Shown here piece after piece: positions 34,953 to 46,924 of a DNA stretch of 64,000 bases; position 1 is the stretch's first letter; each line of letters opens with the position of its first letter. The DNA lies in assembly GCA_019633425.1 (NCBI GenBank), contig WSUB01000033.1, positions 186,001 to 250,000 on the forward strand. Direction: 5' to 3'. Source of the DNA: Tulasnella sp. 424. Its lineage: Eukaryota; Basidiomycota; Agaricomycetes; Cantharellales; Tulasnellaceae. The position numbers and the translations under genes are program-made. The notes below the pieces were generated by a model, which did no database searches, was not told where the DNA came from, and was given only the letters and a program-made list of their open reading frames with translations.

Positions 34953-36482
34953 TTATGATTTTCCGTCCAAGGCCTGCATCTTCTGAAACGTTTTGACATC
35001 CTTCCGTATCCTAGCCCATCTTGTCGTCTGCAGATACCGAGGATCTTCCCAGATAGTATAGCACTCTTGCAAACGTGGCCACAGGCGGTGGATAGCCTCA
35101 GCAATTTCAATCTCGTGGCCGTCCGCCTCGGACTGCCCGAGGTTCACCATTTCCAGGGTTGGATGTGGAGTCAAATTCCCGCTGAAGGTATGCATCTCTC
35201 TTGCGTCCACGGACATGCTCAACTGCCTCAGCTGGGGACAGAACGTGGCAAAATAAGCGAGGTCCGGCAACGAAACATCTCCGTCAGGATATCCATCTCC
35301 TAGAACCAGGTCCTCTAACTTTGGAAAGGATCGGGCGAACAGCCGAATAATCCTGACCGGCCAGTACCGCGTACGTTGAAGATCGACAGCAGGTTCAATA
35401 TGGAGTATTCTGAGGCTCCTTAGCGAGAAGATGGCCTCGAGGTGACCACGGTGGAAGTTCTTGACGCGGAGATCGACGAGGGCGGGGAACCGTTCGGAAT
35501 CCTTGAGAGTCTCGAAAGGATTTGGTCCATATCCGCTTGGATTGCTCATGCTGACGCAGAGCCGAATCAGCCTCGGAGCCTTGATCGTGCGGATGCTTCC
35601 ATGCAAGCCTGCGTTGGTTCCAGCATATTCTAAATCCGTGAGGGACGCGAAGACAGCATGGGCCGGTGGGACGGATCTTATATCCTGGAGGTTGGAGAGC
35701 GATGCGGTTGTCAATGTGGGAATATGCGATGCTGATAAAAGGACTGTGTAAGGCAGGTTATTTGCGACCAGGCATATGGAGCCTAGATGTGGCGCGCTTG
35801 AGAGAAAAAGGCAGAGGGATCTTTGTGCCTCATCTGAAATCGCCCTTCCGGACCAGTGAAGGTTCTCGAGGTGTGGAATTGCCTGAAGGCGGTCGAAGAC
35901 GGAAAGTATCATCTGTTCCTCGGCAACCCAATATGGACCGGAATGCCGATACTCGACCATCTTGATACTTGGAAGGAGGAAAAGTTCGCATATTTGTGCG
36001 GATTCTTGTTTAAGGAGGGGGGTAAACTGAACTTCCAGCGTTATGGTGTCAAGGTTCGGGAGGAGAACCGTCCCTTTTGAATAGTTATGAAGGCGTAGAA
36101 GAGTTTTGTAATTGTTCTCATCGATAGTTATTTGGAGAGTCCTGACGAAAGGAGCGAAAAGACGGAACCTCCTCCATTCAGCAGTCCGTAGGGTCCCCGA
36201 AAGGGCGACGAACTGGAGAATCCGGTGAGCGACGCTATCTAATCTTCGCCAAAAGCGGTGTTGTGAACACACCTCAGCAGTACCGGGCACGCGATATATT
36301 ATTTGACGCTCTTCAGGGAAGAGACGAAGGAGATAGGAAAACTGGGGGATATCTCTCCAGCTGAGCCTTGCAGCAGGAAGCCAGAACGTTTGACAGATTT
36401 GGGCCATCACCCGTCGGTCCCGGTCGCCGAGGTAGTCCAGCACTTCTGCTAGAAGCTCAGGTACTGTCCAGAAATAATGCAT
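34953..36482 (-). CDS. F-box-like leucine-rich protein, array 1 gene 3
   Basis: Minus-strand exons 36273-36482 and 34953-36212, with a 60-nt intron (donor GTGTGT, acceptor CTCCAG), give 489 residues. The N-terminal module reads MHYFWTVPELLAEVLDYLGD and then a W-containing segment (LPAARLSWRDI). The Leu-rich body is nearly identical to gene 4. Start, stop and intron all lie exactly 1750 bp from those of gene 4, so no net indel separates the pair. The intron carries no stop, so a 509-residue unspliced product is also possible. The target is unknown. Confidence 0.82.
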   Translation of the reverse strand: MHYFWTVPELLAEVLDYLGDRDRRVMAQICQTFWLPAARLSWRDIPQFSYLLRLFPEERQIIYRVPGTAEVCSQHRFWRRLDSVAHRILQFVALSGTLRTAEWRRFRLFAPFVRTLQITIDENNYKTLLRLHNYSKGTVLLPNLDTITLEVQFTPLLKQESAQICELFLLPSIKMVEYRHSGPYWVAEEQMILSVFDRLQAIPHLENLHWSGRAISDEAQRSLCLFLSSAPHLGSICLVANNLPYTVLLSASHIPTLTTASLSNLQDIRSVPPAHAVFASLTDLEYAGTNAGLHGSIRTIKAPRLIRLCVSMSNPSGYGPNPFETLKDSERFPALVDLRVKNFHRGHLEAIFSLRSLRILHIEPAVDLQRTRYWPVRIIRLFARSFPKLEDLVLGDGYPDGDVSLPDLAYFATFCPQLRQLSMSVDAREMHTFSGNLTPHPTLEMVNLGQSEADGHEIEIAEAIHRLWPRLQECYTIWEDPRYLQTTRWARIRKDVKTFQKMQALDGKS

Positions 36483-36702
36483 TCGGGACTGAATGTTCTG
36501 TGGTGTGTTTTGCGGAGATTATAGTTTAGACCGCATGAGGGTGTTGCGAGAGTAGGAAGCGAACTCTACCTTTTCCCACCACAGATCTCACCCAGGACTT
36601 CAAATGCAGCTGCGGCAACTGGACAATCCCAAGCTTTAAGCTTATGCTATATACACTCGATCCAAGTATACAAATCTTTGTTCTTGCATTACATTATCTA
36701 CA

Positions 36703-38232
36703 TTATGATTTTCCGTCCAAGCCCTGCATCTTCTCAAACAGTTTGACATCGTTCCATATCCTAGCCCATCTTGTCGTCTGCGGATCCCAAGGATCTTCCC
36801 AGATGGTATAGCACTCTTGCAAACGTGGCCACAGGCGGTGGATAACCTCGGCAATTTCAATCTCGTGGCCGTCCGCCTCGGACTGCCCGAGGTTCACCAT
36901 TTCCAGGGTTGGATGTGGAGTCAAATTCCCGCTGAAGGTATGCATTTCTCTTGCGTCCACGGACATGCTCAGCTGCCTCAGCTGGGGACAGAACGTGGCA
37001 AAATAAGCGAGGTCCGGCAACGAAACATCCCCGTCATGATACCCATCCCCTAGAACCAGGTCCTCTAACTTTGGAAAGGATTCCGCGAATAGCCGAACAA
37101 TGCTGACAGGCCAGTACCGCGTACGTTGAAGATCGACGGCAGGCTCAATATGGAGTATTCTGAGGCTCTTTAACGAGAAGATAGCCTCGAGGTGACCACG
37201 GTGGAAGTTCTTGACGCGGAGATCGACGAGGGCGGGGAACCGTTCGGAATCCTTGAGAGTCTCGAAAGGATTTGGTCCATATCCGCTTGGATTGCTCATG
37301 CTGACGCAGAGCCGAATCAGCCTCGGAGCCTTGATCGTGCGGATGCTTCCATGCAAGCCTGCGTTGGTTCCAGCATATTCTAAATCCGTGAGGGACGCGA
37401 AGACAGCATGGGCCGGTGGGACGGATCTTATATCCTGGAGGTTGGAGAGCGATGCGGTTGTCAATGTGGGAATATGCGATGCTGATAAAAGGACTGTGTA
37501 AGGCAGGTTATTTGCGACCAGGCATATGGAGCCTAGATGTGAGGCGCTTGAGAGAAAACGGCAGAGGGATCTCTGTGCCTCATCCGATATCGCCCTTCCG
37601 GACCAGCGAAGGTTCTCGAGGTGTGGAATTGCCTGAAGGCGGTCGAAGACGGAAAGTATCATCTGTTCCTCGGCAAGCCTATATGGACCGGAATGCCGAC
37701 ACTCGACCCTCTTGATACTCGGACGGAGGAAAAGTTCGCATATTTGTGCAGGTTCTTGTTTAAGAACGGGGGTAAACTGAAATTCCAGCGTTATGATGTC
37801 AAGGTTCGGGAGGAGACCCGTCCCTTCTGAATACTTATGAAGGCGTAGAAGGGTTTTGTAATTGTTCTCATCGATAGTTATTTGGAGAGTCCTGACGAAA
37901 GGAGCGAAAAGACGGAACCTCCTCCATTCAGCAGTCCGTAGGGTCCCCGAAAGGGCGACGAACTGGAGAATCCGGTGAGCGACGCTATCTAATCTTCGCC
38001 AAAAGCGACGTTCTGAACACACCTCGACAGTACTGGGCACGCGATATATTATTTGACGCTCTTCAGGAAAGAGACGAAGGAGGTAGGAAAACCGGGGGAT
38101 ATCCCTCCAGCTGAGCCTTGCAGCAGGAAGCCAGAACGTTTGACAGATTTGGGCCATCACCCGTCGGTCCCGGTCGCCGAGGTAGTCCAGCACTTCTGCT
38201 AGAAGCTCAGGTACTGTCCAGAAATGATGCAT
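36703..38232 (-). CDS. F-box-like leucine-rich protein, array 1 gene 4 (recent twin of gene 3)
   Basis: Minus-strand exons 38023-38232 and 36703-37962 give 489 residues. The protein differs from gene 3 only at scattered sites, and a central stretch of several hundred bases appears identical. It shares the MHHFWTVPELL N-terminal module and the 60-nt stop-free intron. An upstream in-frame ATG at 38346 would add a Cys-containing leader (MCEICGGKG) that the paralogues lack, so the internal start was chosen. Confidence 0.82.
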   Translation of the reverse strand: MHHFWTVPELLAEVLDYLGDRDRRVMAQICQTFWLPAARLSWRDIPRFSYLLRLFPEERQIIYRVPSTVEVCSERRFWRRLDSVAHRILQFVALSGTLRTAEWRRFRLFAPFVRTLQITIDENNYKTLLRLHKYSEGTGLLPNLDIITLEFQFTPVLKQEPAQICELFLRPSIKRVECRHSGPYRLAEEQMILSVFDRLQAIPHLENLRWSGRAISDEAQRSLCRFLSSASHLGSICLVANNLPYTVLLSASHIPTLTTASLSNLQDIRSVPPAHAVFASLTDLEYAGTNAGLHGSIRTIKAPRLIRLCVSMSNPSGYGPNPFETLKDSERFPALVDLRVKNFHRGHLEAIFSLKSLRILHIEPAVDLQRTRYWPVSIVRLFAESFPKLEDLVLGDGYHDGDVSLPDLAYFATFCPQLRQLSMSVDAREMHTFSGNLTPHPTLEMVNLGQSEADGHEIEIAEVIHRLWPRLQECYTIWEDPWDPQTTRWARIWNDVKLFEKMQGLDGKS

Positions 38233-38507
38233 TCGAGACTGAATGTTTCTGTGGTGTGGTTTGCAGAGATTATAGTTTCGACCGCATGAGGGAGTTGTTC
38301 CGTGTAAGAAGCGAACTCTACCTTTCCCACCGCAGATCTCACACAACCCATCCCCAGCAGAAAGACATCCGTCATACTAGTGTTGGAAGAAATCAGAACC
38401 GTAAGAGATATATTTGACACAGGATATCTTAATGTAGGGCCGCAACTGTCTTTCCCTCTGTTTATTCCAGGTCGCCGCACCCTCTCAGTGTATTCAACCA
38501 ATGATTC

Positions 38508-40095
38508 TCATTCAAAGTCTACAAATTCATACAGCTTAGTCGAAGCAAAGTAAGACCATTCTCCTGGCTCTGCCATAGATGCAGTTTCGACCTTGCTCCA
38601 AATTCTAGCCCATCGGGGCGCCGGCCACTCGTTGCCCGAATGCTCCCAGATCGTTGACCCTTTCCGGAGGTTCGGCCAGAGCCGAGAAATGACTTCTGCA
38701 ATCTCCACCTCATGCGTGTCCGCTTCCGACCGCAGGAGGTTCACCTCTTGCACGGCAGGGTGCGGAGTGATGTCGGTTGTGAGGGTATGAAGTCGCCTCG
38801 CATCGACCGACACCGCTAAGTACTGTAACCGAGGACAGTACTGGGAGAAGCAGTCCAGCGCAGGTAATGTAAGAATCATGTTGGTCAGAGGTGTCCTCCG
38901 ATCTCCCAAGATGACGACCTCCAAGTGGGGAAAGGATTCAGCTACAAGCCGAATAGTGGATGGTGACCATGGACCTTCCTCGTCTGTAGTGAACGTTGGG
39001 TCCATGTTCAGCTCCTTTATTCCTTTGAACGAGAGAAGCGGCGTTAACTCGTTCCAAGATGTGATTAGGCCTCCCACATTCAGCGTCGTTAGGAAGGGGA
39101 AATTTATGGGGTTCCCAAGCCCCGCGAACGTGTCCGTGTCGTCCTCGCCCCACCAGCTGTATAGGTCGAGAGAGAGGGTTTCCAACACTGGCGTTCTGAT
39201 GGAAAGTAGGAGGGTATGCACGGCTGACTTGAACCCTATGCATATCATCTCCTTCAGTGATGGGAATAAGACTCGCTCGGAAGCCAAAGATCCCTCCGGA
39301 TTTGTGAGAAATGCAAACCGGGCATATTCCAATTTCCGAATTTGAGCTGCTGGCTGGACGAGCTCAGTCGTAAGGCCGTTAACCACCAGGTCAATCGAGC
39401 GCAGTCTGGGGAAACAGGGAAGAACAGCGAACAGGCGCGAGATTCCTGCCCTAGACGTCTCCGTTGCTTCCCAGCGGTACTCTTCGAGGTGTGGCGTCGA
39501 CTGGAGGCAGTCGGTGAGTTGAAGCATTGTTTCATCTTGCTTGGGGGACTGATGAATGTACCGGCATCCTAGGGTTGTCAAGGTGGGGCAAAGGAGGAGT
39601 TTGCAGGCTTGTGCTATTTGGTGCGGTGGTGGAGAGGTTGCGATGTTTAGAGATAATACTCGCAGGTTGGGCAATAGCTTCGTCCCCTTTGATGATGTTT
39701 GCAATTGCTGGAGAGTGACAAAATTGACTTCATCCATGGTCATTGATAACTCCTTCACGAAATGAGCATACAGTCGAAACCGTTCCCATTCATAGCGTCG
39801 CGGTTCTCCCGACAAGGCCAAAAACTTGTTACAAATGAATGGTCAATATGTCTCATTTGGCTAAAGATTTGAGACGGGAATGCCCCACCTCCGCAGAATC
39901 TAATCGATACACCTGCTGGCGCTCCTCTGGGAAGAGTACCAGCAAATAGGAGAAGCAGGGTACCATTTGCCAAATCAACCGAGCAGCTGGAGCCCAGAAA
40001 GCTCTGCAAACTCGCGCCATGTTTGGTAAGTTTCCTTCTGGAAGCTCGTTGAGAATTTCATCCAGAAGCTCCGGGATAGTCCATAAGTGGTGCAT
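38508..40095 (-). CDS. F-box-like leucine-rich protein, array 1 gene 5 (most diverged)
   Basis: Minus-strand exons 39889-40095 and 38508-39824 give 507 residues. The module is MHHLWTIPELLDEILNELPE, followed by AARLIWQMVP, as in its neighbours. Here the intron is 64 nt and contains stops, so splicing is required. That supports treating the matching stop-free segments in genes 1-4 as introns too. The body is Leu-rich with no other recognised domain. It begins the array on the 5' side and is divergent from the gene at 40598. Confidence 0.82.
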
Positions 40096-40597
40096 TATGG
40101 GTTCCAAATTTGGGGTATTGATCGAACGTGGTGGTTGGAACAAGCTGCCAACACTACCAAACACCGACGCCTCCAGAGCGACAACCAAACAAAGGGTCCT
40201 GACGATAGTTGGTGATACAGTCTCGGCTCAAGTAGCCCAAATAGATCAGCGGGGCACTATTCCTAAGCGACAATGGCTGTAATGGTCACCGGTAACACTG
40301 AGGTCGGCCTCGATACACAGCCTGCTTCTCGCCTTTTCCGGAGGGCCGGATCGTCTGACGAGCTTTACCGAATTGTTGCTCTTCTCCTGCCTGCATACAG
40401 CCTTGCGACTCGGCGATTTCGTGCTTTGTACGCCGCCCAAAGAACGGCTCAGAATATTAGAACGTTGAAGCAAAGCGATGGGGGCTTATTTGCCGAAGAC
40501 TCCGCGCTGACAAAGCAGTAAACAAACAAGTCGGGGTGCTTCCGCTCTGACCCATCTCCTCCAACCACTTCAAACCAACGCGTTTCTTCTTGGACAA
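40096..40597. promoter_or_regulatory. Divergent spacer between F-box-like gene 5 and hypothetical gene
   Basis: 502 bp between divergent genes. An 82-codon plus-strand frame (40273-40521) is present, but it has no recognised homology and may be chance or an upstream ORF. Confidence 0.45.
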
Positions 40598-41724
40598 ATG
40601 GCATCGGGAAAATCAAAGAAAGCACCTAGCCAGAGGCATCTCGAGAGAAAACGCGCTCGAGGGATTGCCGTACCCGAAACTCCCGATCTACCTCTGAACG
40701 AGGAGACGCAGCCTGAGTTTACAGAACCAGCTCCTCCAGTACAAGCAATAATCAACCCACAAGTAGTACAATATCTTCCGGTTGTCACTGTCTTGCCAGC
40801 CGTACAGCCTGCTTTCATCCATGATCCAGGCAATGGGCCACGCGTTTTGGACGTGTCGCGTTTCCTACACTCCCCGTTTGCGGATCCTGCGTGCACTACC
40901 GACCCTCGGGTGAGTTTGCCATTTTGGATACATCCGTGCCGATAAAATGCACGAGCTAACCGCGTTTGCAGTGCTCCGACCTCAGCGCAATCGAGGTCTT
41001 CCCGATTTTGCACAGACTGTTGCCCCCGGAGGTCGCACTGGTAAGGCGTTCCATTTTCCATCGGTTGACCTTCCATCTAAAACTTCAACGTTCCTTTTTC
41101 TAGATCGTATATTACAATGTCACGCGTAAAGTTGGTAGAATCTGCCCAGCTTGTCGACGCGTCTATCGAGTTGGCGACGAGTTACCACCACACCTCGTGG
41201 ACGGCAAAGATCGACAAAACGAGGGCCCTCAGACGCGTCGGGAGCAAATGATCAGCGGTCTCTGCAGCTGGATGTGCTTTGCCATTGCCACGTATAGTAC
41301 GTCGTTCAAATTTTCTAGCACGTTCTTTACGTCAAAACACACACTCACTCGAGTCTCGGCCTTATTTACTGCAGCGCACCCCGGCAGTCTCGGCAGTTGG
41401 GGGAAAACCGCCGACGAGATTGACGATTCCGTCGTAGACTACCTGAATGGTCCCGGAGATCCAAATGTGACCAACGACGAAGGGCTGGGTCAGCTCCTGA
41501 GGATGACAAGATGCGAGGACTTGGGAATCCAGGACTTCCGCGAACCCATGCTAGCCTACATGGAAGGCAGGAGTCCTGTCGATCCGTGGGGAAGCAATTC
41601 GTTCGTATACCAGTCACAAACCCCTGTTCTCTACCAGATTGTCGATCCAATGCCGGTCCAGGGTAGCGGTGACGTGTCCGCCTCCCTTGAACCTGCCGCT
41701 GTGTCTGAAATTCACCAATTATAA
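40598..41724 (+). CDS. Hypothetical basidiomycete protein with CxxC zinc-ribbon-like motif
   Basis: Exons 40598-40909, 40972-41040, 41104-41296 and 41375-41724 give 307 residues. A basic, Pro-rich N-terminus precedes a conserved core: YYNVTRKVGRICPACRRVYR, then GLCSWMCFAIATY and a segment containing GSWGKTADEIDD. The CPAC and C-x3-C pairs could bind one zinc ion. I recall similar unnamed proteins in other agarics, without known function. The C-terminal third is low in complexity. No TM or signal peptide was seen. Confidence 0.8.
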
Positions 41725-42530
41725 TTCCCAAACGTATCTAGCCCCGCACCGTATCCGTGAACAATTATCTCCCATTAGAGTGCAACCCGGCGAAATCCGA
41801 TTTCTAGGCATGCTTTACATGCGTCCGTTTCGTGTTCGCGGGACAGGTGCCAGCTCATCATGGGCGGAACACCCGGAACGCCACTTCCCATTGTTCTTCA
41901 GAACCAGACCGTTTTTAGAGTTATCTTCGAATTTCTGGCACTCGATCGCTCGGCATTTTTTTTGTAAACAGTTGGGATAATGCAAAGTCTATTTACAATG
42001 TTTCCATGCAGCTGAATTACAACAGCGTGGTGACCAACAGGCTTCGAAGTAGTAATACACTAGGCTATAATTCTGGACAGACAGAAGAAAAAGAATAAAA
42101 GGTACTAACAGAATGATAAAGAAGTAAAGAAAAAAAGAGTTGCCCGCGGAGTTGGGAACGAAATAAAACCAAATTATATACAGAAGCCGAAAGTAGGAAA
42201 GAAAGGGAGATACGAGACGGCGGGCAGCTAAAAAGTGAGGGGGGGAGGAGTAGAAGGGAACCGAATCCAATATAGGGAAGGCATGAGAGCGTGCAATCTT
42301 GTGAGGGAACATATGAAGCTTGATCGAGAAAGAGTATCCATAGCATGAGGTAAAGTGTGGAGATTGATTGAAGTGAAAAGGCGTATAGATCGGAGGGACC
42401 CCATTTGAGGCCCACGATCATTGAATGCAATAATGGAAGGATGGAGCCGAATAAACACGACCATGCAAGGAACGCGATGATGGAGATGTCGGGGGAGGGA
42501 GCACAAAGGGGAGAGAGCCCTTGATTGCGC
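41725..42530. other. Convergent 3' region before the HMG gene
   Basis: 806 bp between the hypothetical gene stop and the HMG gene stop, read towards each other. The stretch 42060-42330 is A/G-rich on the plus strand and would form a pyrimidine-rich 3' UTR of the HMG mRNA. No gene was seen. Confidence 0.5.
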
Positions 42531-45500
42531 TCAGGCGCTGGAAGCCACCCAATGGCCCGTCGAGTCCCGACTGAACCTCTTGGAATCATCAGCCTCCTCG
42601 CTAGAAGCACGTTCACGCTCCTCCACAACAGTTCCCAAACCTCCCTGGGCATACACGTTGCTGTACGACGACGCGGCCGGGGGGTGGTGGGGGTGGTTGC
42701 CGAACTGAATCTCGTTTTGGAAGTCAAAGCCCATGTTGAACGCGGGAGAAGCTTCAACGCCAGCGGGGCTGTTGACCATCTCGTATCCACCACGAGGCGC
42801 CGGAGCATCTTGAGCAGTCGTAGCAGCGCTGTTTGCATCGAAGCCGTACAACGCGAACCCGACTTCTCCACCCAAAGCTTGGCTGAGCATAACGCTCGCT
42901 CGCCTGGGGGCTGCGTCCTGAGCACCCTGCTGACCCTCGGAGGCTCGGCGCCATTCCATCATGTCGTATTCGAGCTGCTGAGCCGAAGTCATGGGAAGCT
43001 CGTCCTGAACAGCGGTAGACAGGTCGACAGCGGGAGCGGCGACTGAATCGTCCTGTCCATCGGTAATGTAGTTCGAGGGATCGAACGGCTCCAGAAGGGG
43101 CCCAGCACCGGCATCCTCCGTCGCGCCATAAAGGGCATCAAGGGGAACACCCAATGGCCCAACGTCCTGGCCGTAAGCCTGCGATTGGAACTGAGCCGCG
43201 TAGCCCTGCGAGACTTGTCCGTCCTCGTGCATCCCAAGGGCGACATCCCCAAGAAGAACGTTCGCGTTAGCTCCACCGAGGAGACCGTAGTCGAAGATTC
43301 CGCTCTCGCCGGCAACGCCAGCGGGGAAGTGGAACTCGGTCGTGCTCGGGTCGCCGTTCGCGGGCAAGTTGAACTCGATGCCGAGGTCGTCGAGGGACTG
43401 CGCCTGCTGCTGCTGACCGGCTTGCTGGTGAAGGGACATGCTCGAGATGGGAGTGATGGGAGTGGGGCTGACGAGCTGCGGAGCGGCGGTATTGGAGGGG
43501 GTGTAAGGAGATCCGGCGGTGGTCTGAGCGCGCTCGGGAGAGGCCGTGTTGAGCCTGTTGACCTTGCGATCGCGAACGGTCATAGTCTGCTTGCCCAACG
43601 GGGAGTGATGGTGCTGCCTCGTGAACTGCCTCTTGTTGCTAGCTTCCCTCTGGGATGGAGCCCTAGGAGGAGATCCGGAGCGCGGGCTGCCAGTAGGCGA
43701 GGCGCTCAGAGGAGGGAAGGTGTAGTTGGGATCCACAATCGTCAATTGGAGCTCGCCCTGATCATCCCCAGAAGCCTTGGCGGCTGGAGTCGGCTGAACA
43801 AACGTGTATGCCTGAGCAGGCTGAGTCGGCTGAATGGAATAGTCGCCGAACTGTTGCTGCTGCAGTTGCTGAGAAGCTTGGAAAGCAGGGTCGTACACAG
43901 CGGGTTGCTGCGAAGAAGCCGACATGGGACCAGCGACGTAGGTAGGGTGCTGGAGTTGAGGGTGGAATGGAGGGGTCTCCAAGAGGACAGAGGGAGGAGC
44001 GGAGCTCGAGAACGTCTGTGGAGAAGAGTGTTGCGATTGGTCCTGTACACAAGAAGCCGTTTCGTCAGGATACCGATCGCACAAAGGCAAAATTCAGTTT
44101 TTTAAGGGAAAACACTCACGTAATGATTCGGCTGGTGTTGGAAACTCCATCCATTTTCGGTTGCATCGAAGGGAGCTACGGTACCCGTGGTCATCGGAAC
44201 ATCCGAAGCCGAGTGAGCCATATTGCCCAACGCAGCAGGAAGACTCGGGAGAGTCGGAGGAGCGGGCGAAGGCGTAGCGTTCGAAGAAGCGCCGCGCTGG
44301 TGGTTCTTCTTGCCGGAGGATCCAGGCTTGCCATTGAGCAACTGGCTCTTGGCGCTGGTTGGACCGGTTCGCATCTTGCGAATGGTCTTGCCTCCAGGGC
44401 GCACGTAGGCTCCGTTTGGTGGTGGTGGTGGCGGGTAGACAACCTGAGGTTGAGCTGGGGCAGCAGCGTAAGTGTTCCATGGGTGAGGTGGAGCAGGGGG
44501 ATACATGGCTTGTGGCTGCTGTTGGTAGAGAGGTTGGTACGAGGTGGAGGCGGGAGGAGTGTGAGTTGGAGGAACTTCAGCCCAGGAGAGGTGAGCGTTG
44601 GGAGGAGGGCAGCTAGAAGTACGCCTTTCCATCCTTGGCCCGTTGTAAGCCAGAGGATCGATCGGAGACGTACCCATCGGTACACCCATAGCACCTGCTT
44701 CCATTCCAGGTCCATATGAGGAAGATGGTGGAGCGGAGCCGGTCTTGCTGTACGAGTGAGGATGTTGATGTTCGTACCCAGAAACGCCAAAGACGGTCTC
44801 GCCAGGAGCGACTCCCACGGCGGAATTTGAAGGACCGGCTTCGAGAGCTGGAGTGGAGGCTTTTACAGAGGGAGTCTGACTCCTCTGCTTGACTTCTCCC
44901 TCGGTAGCCCATCCCATTTCGCGGACGAGGACGCCTGCGACCTCTTCCAGTCGTTCGCGCTTCTCGGGAGCCATCTTTTTCCCAACTCGTCGCTTCACGG
45001 TCTTGTCCTTGACCTGTGGAAATTGCGGCGCGAATGATTGATGAGGTTGTACATGGACGTATGGCGGAGGAAATACGTAATATGGCATGGGATGAGGAGA
45101 GTAGGAAGGGGGAAAAGGTGGCATTAGTACACAACACAGGCGGCTTGAGAGGGAAGGGGCGAGGGAAGAAGGAGGGGGAGAAAAGGGGGGAGAAAGATAT
45201 GATAAACTGACCTGAGGAGAGTACTTATAGTTCGGGTAAAGCTTCTTATGCATCGCTTTGGCGTGTGCAGCGCGTGCCCGGAAGAACGACTTCTCGGCGG
45301 CGGGGAGGAAATCCCAAAGGATGCCGGAGATCTTGCTAACGCCTGGAACGTGTTCAAAAGGATAACGAGGGAGAGAGAGATTGAGATCAGTTTCAACGCG
45401 TCACAACGAACAAGCGTGGCCACGAGTTGTGAGGGGGAGAGCGGAAGACGTGGGACATTTGCACAGTGCAGGGCATAATCGGCGGCGGAGTTTAAGAGGA

Positions 45501-46475
45501 GGAGGAGGAGCTCAAAGGAATTAACACAGAGCATGGCAAAGCCCAAGCTCTCGAGTGTGCATGGGAACGGAGGAGGAGGAACAGAGAGCGCGATCGCGAT
45601 TGGGCTCGGGGGTCGGACAGAAGATGACCAAGGGCTCAGGTCCCTGGATTAATGAGAGTCGATGCACAGAACTCGAAAAGTTGGAGAGAGTATAGGATAG
45701 GATTTCCGATGACGATGTCGAGATGGGGGATAGGAAATCAGGAGACTCACTCTGCTCATCGTCGTCGTTGTCGTCGTCGTCGTCCGACTCGTCGTCATCA
45801 TCGCCATTAGGCTTTTGCTCCTTCCTCTTTTCTCTTAGCTTCTCCTTGATGATCGGCTTGAGCGCGTCTGGGATGCGGATGCCAGATTCTTTAACGTGCG
45901 ACCTGATTGTAGTTAACCACCACGGAAACGACGCGTTGTCCGTTTTGGGTAGGGAGGCGGAGATGCAAGTCGCGAAGCGGAGGCAGTCCAAATCGGAACG
46001 GGAGGAAATGAAATGGGATTGCAGAGCAGACCGAAGCGAGCGGAATCAATTAGTCTCGATCACAATGTCACAGAGAGAGAGAGAGAGTGCTGCGCACCTG
46101 AAGAGGAGGAAGCAGTTTGGTGGACGCTTAATGTGGCCCTCTGGCTTCTTAGCGGTGTGCGAGGTGTTGCGACCGTTCTTGCCGTAGTTTGATGAGGATG
46201 CGTAGTAGGCAGGGTCTGAGTACTTTGGGTCGATCTCTGATGGTAATGGAGCGTTTGCGTCCTTGCGACCGAATGCGGAGAACCATGGCTGTGGTGTTGA
46301 GGAGGAGGAGAGCTGGGTGGGGTTGACGGTGAAGGTAGGTACGGATGATGGGTATTCAAGGTCGACGTGGGCTGTTGGTTCTGCTGTAGTTAGGACTGTT
46401 GTCAGCGAATGGCGGGGAGAAGACAGGGCTGTGGATGGAAGACGAACCCGCACGAGCTCTGGTGTTCTTGGACAT
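42531..46475 (-). CDS. HMG-box transcription factor with Gln-rich C-terminal half
   Basis: Six minus-strand exons: 46454-46475, 46098-46383, 45751-45902, 45212-45342, 44120-45013 and 42531-44042 (998 residues). A MATA_HMG-type box begins at GHIKRPPNCFLLFR (about 90-103), continues with SHVKESGIRIP and ends with VSKISGILWDFLPAAEKSFF and KLYPNYKYSP (to about 197). Between its helices lies a charged insert of about 45 residues containing an Asp/Glu run (about 133-152), encoded in exon 3. The remainder is Pro-, Gln- and Ser-rich, typical of activation regions. Fungal relatives control mating and development (ste11, prf1, pcc1 class); equivalence to any of these is not shown. Exon 1 (22 nt) is the least certain. 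Confidence 0.85.
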
Positions 46476-46924
46476 GGTTTGTCAGTTGGTAGGTGATGGT
46501 GATACTACTGGTTGATGCGTTGTTATTCGAAAAGGGAAAGAAGTAGTTGTATACCGAGTGTGGATGTGAGAGTAGGAAACGAAGAGTGTAGAGATGAGGA
46601 TGTGGGAGGGGAGGGGAGAGGGGAGAGGGCGGCGAGGGAGGGATTGTGGGTTGGAAGGGAGGAGGGGATGTGCGGGAGCTTATACTCGCCGATGACAGGG
46701 TCCTTGGACTAAGGGTCTCTTGGTGTTTGGGGTCCAAGTGTCCCCCCGTCCAAAAGTTTGGGACCGACCCGAAATAGTGGAAGTGAAGGGAAAGGTTCAG
46801 AGGCTACGGCGGTGGGGGATTGCTTGTCCGGACTTCAGACTGATTCCCGATAAAATCTCAGACCTTGGAAGCAGTCTATCCCATTACAGGTCATATACTT
46901 TATTATCTCCTTTCCACGTGCTTT

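Noticed and set aside
42065..42925. Minus-strand 286-codon frame running past the HMG stop
   Set aside because: It overlaps the HMG coding exon in another frame and then a low-complexity 3' region; no conserved motif.
43185..44105. Plus-strand 306-codon open frame
   Set aside because: It is antisense to the Gln-rich coding exon of the HMG gene; the low-complexity codon use of that exon leaves the opposite strand open.
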